Shown: in pieces, positions 56,855 through 64,000 of the stretch
How positions within the stretch are numbered: the first letter of the stretch is position 1
How the letters are laid out: each line of letters begins with the position of its first letter
NCBI GenBank assembly: GCA_951799445.1
Contig: OX637288.1
Span: 8,372,501 to 8,436,500, forward strand
From: Pseudisothecium myosuroides
Taxonomy: Eukaryota; Streptophyta; Bryopsida; Hypnales; Lembophyllaceae
Reading direction: 5' to 3'
DNA length: 64,000 nt
Translations under genes and position numbers: made by a program
The notes under the pieces: generated by a model
Seen by the model: the letters and a program-made list of their open reading frames with translations, nothing else
What the model was told of the DNA's origin: nothing
Databases searched by the model: none

Positions 56855-56985
56855 CAAGACTCCATGTTCATGTTATGTTTCCTACTGCAGGCAGAGTTGA
56901 ATTTGAATTATTGCCATTCTTAACATTTGTTCTCTCCACTGAAGCAGATGGGGTTGACTTCCTTTTTCATTGTAGTAGTAATGTT

Positions 56986-57196
56986 TTTTTTGTTTTTTTT
57001 TCAAAGTAATGGTGACCATTGCATTAAAAAACACAGGAAAAGAAACAATCAATCTGACTCAAGCGGACAGTTCAGCTTAGGTGGAAGACTGAGGGAAAGA
57101 TGTCATTGAGGCTTGTGGAAGCTACCACAGCATAAAACATTGTTTTTGCACCAAGTGTCCTTGAAATCCTGACAAATTGTTTGTTGCTGCTCTTCA
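56986..57196 (-). mobile_element. Second 5'-truncated LINE-type insertion, 15-bp TSD
   Basis: TGTAGTAGTAATGTT is present exactly at 56971-56985 and 57197-57211. Between them is a 211-bp segment whose minus strand ends in an A-rich tail (AAAAAAAAACAAAAAAAACA), preceded by AATGCAATGGTCACC. This is a typical short non-LTR retrotransposon copy. Confidence 0.85.
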
Positions 57197-57220
57197 TGTA
57201 GTAGTAATGTTCATCCATAT

Positions 57221-57513
57221 GGGCAATTTCGTTAAAATGGCGGTATTCCATGTGCCATTTTCAGAGCAGCCGCTCTGAACTGCAAAAGAGACATCTAAAA
57301 GGGGTATAGATTTCAGAAATCTTGGTTTGAAATAGATTTCAGAAATCTAGCACTGTTGTAGATTTTCAGACCCGCAATTTGAATTTGGAAAGCAACATCT
57401 ACGACACTTATAGATTTCAGAAATCTAGGGCAATTGAACATTTCAGAGCACCCACTCTGAACTGTGAAAACTGCCAAAGTTACGGAATTTCTGCCATTTT
57501 AACAAAATTGCCC
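57221..57513. mobile_element. MITE, family M1 copy 2
   Basis: Ends are GGGCAATTTCGTTAAAATGGC and its near-complement. The flanks ATCCATAT and ATCCATAG form a 7/8-bp TSD. The interior carries several copies of the palindromic phrase TAGATTTCAGAAATCTA. It is related to 2164-2473 and 58077-58381. Confidence 0.78.
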
Positions 57514-57544
57514 ATCCATAGTTGTTTGTTGTTTGTTTGACAGT

Positions 57545-58076
57545 CATCTATAAAGATTGGTCAGTCAAATATTTTGTAAAGTTCCCACTGGAATACCTCA
57601 TATTTTTGTGATTCCTGAGAGTTTCTTGACAAACTTTCCTGAGTCTTGAGTCATTGCAATGACGATGAGCCTGTACTGACCTTCGTTTTACAGTACAGGT
57701 ACTCAATGACGAAGTTCGAAGTCTGCTATGTCTTGACAAAATCAATACTAATCAATGGCTAGAGGTTCACTTTTATCTACCCGAATCTTATGCTTACTTA
57801 ATTATTGTGCATTGGAGAGTTATCACCATAAGAACAACACCATTAGTGGTTATAATTACGTCTCAATCCCTCAATGTGTATTTCTGTACAAGTCATCTTC
57901 CATGTGCACGCTCATTGTGCTGAAACTTGCAGGTTACTTCTGGGAACGGCACAATCATATAAGGAAGGACTCCGTGAAACGTCAACGATCATGATCGGCC
58001 ACCACGATCGACCTCACCACTGGTAACTCTTCATCGCAGACGTTGTTTGAGCATCTTGAGTGAGTAATTAGTTACA
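57545..58076. other. No recognised gene
   Basis: Mixed-composition sequence between two M1 MITEs. Short open frames exist on both strands but none shows a family motif. A splice-like CAG|GTTACTTCTGG occurs near 57931. Confidence 0.35.
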
Positions 58077-58381
58077 TGGCGAATTTCATTAAAATGGCGG
58101 TATTCCATGTGCCATTTTCACAGTGACATCTAGGACAAGTGTACATTGCTAACATCTAGGTTGTTTTTAGATTTCAGAAATTTAGGACTAACATAGATAT
58201 CAGTCCGTGTAGTCTGAAAAATCTAGGATTGGTATAGATTTTAAATATCTAGGACAAATATATATTTCAAAAATCTAATACAGGTATAGATTTTGGTACA
58301 GAAAAAACAGTTCAGACTGGGCAGTCTGAACTGCTAAAAGTGCCAAATTAACGAAATACCGTCATTTTAACGAAATTGGTC
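58077..58381. mobile_element. MITE, family M1 copy 3
   Basis: About 305 bp starting TGGCGAATTTCATTAAAATGGC and ending with ATTTTAACGAAATTGGTCA. The interior phrases match copies 1 and 2 (ATTTCAGAAATTTAGG, TATAGATTTTAAATATCTAGG). The TSD is not clear. Confidence 0.72.
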
Positions 58382-60060
58382 ATTTACTGTGTTACGGGCA
58401 TCTACTGCCTGCAATTCTTCTTGTTAATATGTGAAGGAAATCAAGGAAAGCTATGATCCAGGTCACGACATTTGCTTCATTTAAGGAATCTTGCAAGGAA
58501 GACAGGTTGTTTCTCAGAGTTTGTGCCCCTTCCCTTCGTGCGTATGCAGGTATGCATGATCTCTACCACCGGTACTCATATTGGAAACGTTTAACTGTCC
58601 CAAAGCAGGAATTTTTCTTTGAAAACACTAGTTTTTGAAAGAATTGGGATGCCTCTATGGAAGTGCAAGCATTTGATTATGTATTTGGCTTTTCAGGCAC
58701 CAGTACGTGTACTTAAAAGGTCGATCTCGAAAAGGATCAACAAGTCGAGAGTGTGTACTGATGCACTCATTAGCGCGACTGACCTTGCATCCCTTCATCA
58801 CTAATATCCAGGTGCGGCTCCTTTCATCAGAGTTCGTGTTCGCACCTTACACAGCCTTGCCAGCCTGTTTATCAAGCTGTCATACCCATTTCTTTAGTAC
58901 AATCCGTGTCTATGATATATTCCTATGTTGCTTGGCAACTTTGGTTCTACTATGTCAAACTGTAGCAGTGTGCAAGCACGACTTTAGTGCAGTTCATTAT
59001 CCTGTTTTGAATGGACTTACGTTGGCAAGTATAGGCTGCTTCTTAATTAGGTGGGTCTCCTTGCTGGGGACCAGGTAGAGCTCAAGCTCTTCTAGCAGCA
59101 GCCTGCAATGACATGAACGAGAGTATCACAAGAGCTGCCGGAGCATCCCATGGCAACTTGGGTCTACTGTTTGAATGTCCTGCTTGTCCTGTCGGGTCTT
59201 GATCGACCTGATCAGCTATCACCACCCTTCCATCACAATGCAGCATATTCACGTCTCCCAAGGTTGCATCTTCTAGTACAGATGACCAAGGGGTATCTGT
59301 TGTTCCCATTCAAGCTTGGAAACAATTTTCATCGATATGGCAATTGAATACTACGAACTATTTGATTTGTATGTAGGAATTTTAGTCATATAATAAAAAG
59401 GGTCCGCAATTAGCCAGCATACCGATTTCACTTCCTATACTCTGAGGTGCAATTTTAGAATGAAATATTTGCTCCATATCCAACACAGTCGGAAGCATCT
59501 GGTAGAAAACTGACAATAGATTGGCTTGCAGGCGAAGACTGAGCTTCCTCCTTATGAGATGGGAAGTTTGGTTGGGTCTACTGCTAAGATACCTCATCTG
59601 TCAGCGCACAAGTACGGAGATGCTCCTGTGCAGCAACTTAGACTTCGGGCCTCCTCGGCTCTTCCACTTCCTGGAAGAAGGAATTAGATCATCGAACTTA
59701 CTAGGCTTCAACAGTGGGAAGGAGGAAGAAGGAATTAGATCATCGAACTTACTAGGCTTCAACAGTGGGAAGGAGGAAGAAGGAATTAGATCATCGAACT
59801 TACTAGACTTCAACAGTGGGAAGGAGGGCATCTGTCCATGCGGGACTTACGATTGAAGCGGTTCCGAGGTGGGTACACATAAATTTCCCCCATTCTTGCA
59901 TATCCCTGTGGCTTATTTCCTCTAATTTTACTGGTGGAGGAGCTTTTGTGAGTTTTTAACAGTAGCACTGAATCAGTACAGTGAAGATGAATGTCTTGAT
60001 GTACTGTTTTGTTCCTAACAAAATCTATTATACAGTAGCTCGGATTCTGTTGTTCAGGTG
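58382..60060 (+). other. Second exon-like stretch, unresolved
   Basis: Contains open pieces next to splice-like AG and GT signals, for example a segment after TTTTCAG near 58697, ACNDMNESITRAAGASH near 59100 and PPYEMGSLVGSTAKIPHLS near 59550. No family was recognised and no continuous gene could be built. It may belong with the pieces at 53.4-56.2 kb, the intervening LINE tails and MITEs then lying in introns. Confidence 0.28.
59681..59828 (+). repeat. 51-bp tandem repeat, three copies
   Basis: Units start at 59681, 59732 and 59783 with GAATTAGATCATCGAACTTA. The copies are nearly identical. In one frame the unit reads EEGIRSSNLLGFNSGKE, 17 codons without a stop; in another frame GAATTAG supplies a stop in each unit. 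Confidence 0.92.
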
Positions 60061-60081
60061 AACTTAAGCAAATGCCATGTA

Positions 60082-60295
60082 TGCCACATTTAACTACTTT
60101 TGGACTTTTGAAAGTTCAAAATTAACATTGAGAGGTAATCATCGACAGATAATCATGTGGAGATCTCTAGATGCATCAAGAGATATATACAAAACATTAG
60201 AAGATCTATACAAACATCAAGAGATAATCATCTGGAGACCTCGAGGTGCATTGTCTAGAATTCACTTAATAGTCTAGAAGTAGTTAAATGTGACA
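60082..60295. mobile_element. MITE with TA target site
   Basis: 214 bp with ends TGCCACATTTAACTACTT and TGTCACATTTAACTACTT (reverse-complemented right end), 22 of 25 positions matching. It is flanked by TA on both sides, which suggests a Tc1/mariner-type non-autonomous element. No coding sequence. Confidence 0.75.
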
Positions 60296-60896
60296 TATGT
60301 GTCATACTGCCTACTGTATTGAATTTTGAGCATTCAGATGGAAGCCGAGTTCCCGTTCATCTAAGATGAAATTGGACCTTGTGGAACATTTCTTTTAGAC
60401 TCTTTCATCTTTTGATGCGATGAAAGTGATTTCCATTGCAAGAAATTTGTGACACATTCTAATTTGAGGCACTGAGTAATGTAAAGTGGCAAATGAAACG
60501 TCTAGTACAGTAAGTAATCCTTCCGAGTTACAATCAAGGACAGCTGAAGGAGTTTCACGTGATGCTAATGACGCTAGGTGGGAGTGTTTAAGCTCTAGCT
60601 CTTCCTTCAGACAGGGTAGTGGTTGCAACCATAGACCAAAAGTCACTTGTGAATTGCACATTTGGACAGTAAGTTAGCATATCATTCCACCAATAACTTT
60701 TGGACTGGAGACTGGTCCAATTGTTTGATCATCTATGCTTCTCTCATTTAGCACATCTATATGTGCGTCAATGTTTGGAGAAAACCGTCGGTTAGTTCAT
60801 TGTTAGCTGGTGCCTTTGGAAAAATAATGGGTTGGTATGTGAAAATGGAGGATCCCAAACTAAAGAAAATATTGGTTGGAGTAGCAACCAAGTAGT
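60296..60896. other. No recognised gene
   Basis: Mixed sequence with short open frames on both strands. No element ends or domain motifs are visible. Confidence 0.4.
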
Positions 60897-61625
60897 GGGT
60901 CATTGCAAGAAACACCCCCCATTTTCTGTAGCGTTTTGCGTAGTACTGCTGAATTTTTCGGGAGTACTTTAAAACTAGAAAATCAATTTTAAAAAAATAT
61001 AAAAAATATGTCCAATATATACATCTTTATGAAGAAGGTACCCTAGGAAGGAAAAGCATAAAAAAATTCCCTAAGTAGGAGAACTAGAAAAGTGCAAAAT
61101 CTCATGAAAATCAGTAGTTTGACATTTTAATTTGTAAAAAATAGGAAAAGCAATTTTTAAAAAAAAAATTGGCCATTTGGGAAGAGTTGATGATGATGAG
61201 ATTTCATAAAAAAAATCATCTTAGAACCGTCTTCATTGTTCAGAAATTGCGCGCAATGGGAGTGCTGTTTGCACTCATGTGGAGGACACAAAATAAAATA
61301 TTTTTAGATCCCTTTGGTAGGAATATGCTTTCCTACCATGCAAATAGACCATGAAAATTTCAGCTCCAAATTGTTAAATTTGGGGACTCCTAATGTAATA
61401 AAAAAAAACTAAACCTCAAAGTGTGACAAATTAACATAAATGATTTTTAAATATAAAACGATTTTGAAAATATCTAAAAAATAAGGGATCTGATAAACAT
61501 AAAGTTAGGCATGATCCTTTGAAATTTCATGTTTAGTGGACTTGTATATCAAAAATTATTGCAAAAGATAACAAGATCACTCCAATTGTGACGGAGAATA
61601 GTACAGGTGTTTCTTGCAATGACCC
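60897..61625. mobile_element. 729-bp inverted-repeat element
   Basis: Ends GGGTCATTGCAAGAAACA... are exact complements over 20 bases. The flanks TAGT (60893-60896 and 61626-61629) could be a 4-bp TSD. The interior is AT-rich and non-coding. The superfamily is unclear. Confidence 0.7.
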
Positions 61626-64000
61626 TAGTGTGCAAAAATAAAAGGTAGATATGTAGCCGCCGATTTTATATAATTGTCAAATTTTAGCTGCTTGTCATTT
61701 TGAATCAAAGGCTAATACTTGGGTTGCTAGAGGCAGATATGTTAAGGAACTTGAAGACTCTCACTTTAGCACCTCTCCATATGTGTGAAAAGTGATTGGA
61801 TTAAGACAATTGATTCCATTGCCATCACTTGTAAAGAGTAAGTTACAAGTCTTGCAATAATTACACTTGTAGTAATGACAACCATCACATCAAATAGGAG
61901 TAAATTAAAAAAATAAAAATAAAATAAAAATAAAAACTATATTTTACTTGGCCATACTAGTAAAACATATATATCAGCTAGTAATTATAGTCACAACCTA
62001 ATTGACTTTGGCAGTCATAATGTACTATAGCCAAATAAAATATAGTTCAACTTAAGCCATAGAAATATCGCCTTAAGAAGGGTCAAAAGCTTTTTTTTCA
62101 CCTCAATTTGTGTTACAAAAATTTAAAATTTTCTCTTTTTATAACTCAAAATTGTAAGCAACAACCATTTTTGCATTTTAGAGAAAAGCCTATTAAATGG
62201 GATTGGATTGCTTGGAGCCATTTCTTGTTGTCATTTTAAAAGAACATAATTTGAATAGATATTCAAGTTGTTCATGTATGAATAATCTTTCAATGTAGTG
62301 ATCCATGGGGATGCAAAAAGAGGTTTTGGAAGTAGATATTTAGTAGAAAATTTTTACTCAAGCCAATTTTGTAAGATAACAATAGCTAATTGTGACCAGT
62401 TTGCAAAATCGACCAATCTAGATGTTTGCCTAAATTGCAAACGTCTTAATATAAAAGCCTAAGGCAATTATGGTTCTACCTATTTCCTACACTTTGAAAG
62501 GCATAGTTTATTCTTGCATTGTCCCAAAAAAGCATACTAAGAAAATCTCAACAAGATCTAAGAAAAATTAGACAACTTGAAAATGGGAACCATGACTAAG
62601 TGATTATTTAGACAACCACCAAGTTGACATTCAAAATTGTCATTGTAGCACACCTATTAGATGAATAGTTCATTTATAGAAGTAATTTTTTTTGGTTTTC
62701 TTGATGGAAGCGTTATTCACATTATAGAATGCAAGCAAGTCGTACAAATCTTTCAATTGCGATCATGAATCCATTCTTCATTCATCCACAATATTATTTT
62801 AAAATAGTAAATTACATCCAAATATAGGTGAATCTCATATTTCTTAAAGACGATTTTGGTGATTTCATCTAATGTAGTCGAAGTCTATTAAAAAACAAGG
62901 TAAGACTTTGGCGATTATTTGCCAACAAAAATTTCACTAATGAGTAAATCACTAAATTTAACCAAGTAGGAAAAAACATTGATAGGTAAGTACAATGTAC
63001 CAAGGATTTTGAAACTTGCAAAAAATTTGATTGCATTAAGTTGAAGTCTAAGATAGGGAGAGAAAGAATTTGTACCAAAATTGCTCAAGGTAATGTCACC
63101 TAAAACTAACAAAATAAGCAATGCAACATGGTTCCATTATTATACATAGGGTCTTGTTGGTAGTTAAAAAGGGAATTCTAGATTCTCTCATAATGCAATT
63201 TTTAGACAGTATATGAATAAACTATAAATTTTCAAAGTGCTAAAAATAGGTGTTCCTAAAATCAATATTAGGTCTCATGAATAGTGGGAGTATATTTTTG
63301 GCAAGAATCTATAGATGTCGGTTTCAGGAAGGTGTTGATTTTACTAGGTGTAGTTACCTTATTAGATTGCCAAATTTGACCAAGTCTATATTGCGAACTC
63401 TATATATTGAAGAACATAAATTGCTGCTAGGTTTATACAAATGTTATAGACATTAGAGTTCATTGTAAAGTAGGAGGAAACTATAGATTCTTTCCTTTAG
63501 AATAGCAAAAAAAAGAGAACTAGGGATCAAACTCCTTTTTGGTCCATAATGGAGCTCTTTTGAGTTCCATCCCTAGTTTTGCATTTTGCTTCCACCAATG
63601 AGAACTCACGAGCATGCAACATGTGGGACAAGGCATTGTGTAATGAATATCTAGGTTCTTTTTTACCCTTTTTTGTCCAATTGTAGGCCTTGCATTCTGG
63701 GTGCAGCTCGGTGAGATTTCACACCCACTCATACTTCAATGTATTTATAAGCTCCCAAGTAGCAACTGCTGTAAGCGTTCCGTAATGTGCAGAGCATTGC
63801 CATTTCTTTAGGGGTTACTTGCTGTGCACGGCATTGCTACCTTTGGTTGCTCGTTGCCAGAGTACAGATGCACACTCATCACTTCAAATAAATGGGCCCA
63901 TCCAACACTAGTAAACAATATTGTCCACTTTGTATGGATCATATTCCTGGAGCAAGGTACAACTCAAAAAGTCCATTTCTAAATATCAGGTTGTGGAATC
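61626..64000. other. AT-rich gene-free sequence
   Basis: No credible coding region, RNA gene or element ends were found. Composition rises slightly after 63520, but no frame there shows recognisable motifs. Confidence 0.5.

Overview
The window is plant nuclear DNA made almost entirely of nested transposable elements in AT-rich surroundings. Evidence for a plant: a CACTA element with TNP2, DUF4218 and DUF4216 domains, a chromodomain Ty3/gypsy element, several MITE families and a telo-box/TATA promoter-like pair. A non-flowering land plant or related streptophyte is my guess; the sequence does not settle the species. No intact conserved host gene, tRNA, rRNA or CRISPR array was found.

Layout. 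Positions 1-6084 are gene-free AT-rich DNA with MITEs. Positions 6085-51156 are one old Ty3/gypsy chromovirus on the minus strand, about 6 kb long by itself, split by four separate insertions, each with its own target-site duplication (TSD). (1) A 13.8-kb DNA transposon (6371-20177, 8-bp TSD) sits in the 3' LTR and carries a decayed ~1,500-codon transposase-like gene. (2) A 3.47-kb TG...CA element (21377-24848, 5-bp TSD) interrupts the integrase. (3) A 17.7-kb CACTA element (26916-44580, 3-bp TSD) lies between protease and reverse transcriptase. (4) A 4.13-kb solo-LTR-like element (46383-50515, 5-bp TSD) lies in the leader. A second copy of element 2 (11797-15279) is nested inside the 13.8-kb transposon.

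The two 3.5-kb elements look like giant solo LTRs that carry their own TATA box and a ~589-codon protein gene with a coiled coil, acidic tract and DQ-rich tail. The chromovirus LTR contains uninterrupted arrays of canonical heat-shock elements upstream of a TATA box, suggesting heat-responsive transcription. The CACTA element has a TnpD-like gene on the plus strand and a TnpA-like gene on the minus strand, arranged divergently.

Positions 51157-64000 resume the pre-insertion DNA. They contain two 5'-truncated LINE tails with 14-15 bp TSDs (one holding a MITE with an 8-bp TSD), more MITEs, a 729-bp foldback element and a stretch at 53.4-60 kb with exon-like pieces that I could not assemble into a gene. 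Nearly every transposon gene is broken by nonsense codons, many of them TAG, as expected for old methylated and silenced copies.
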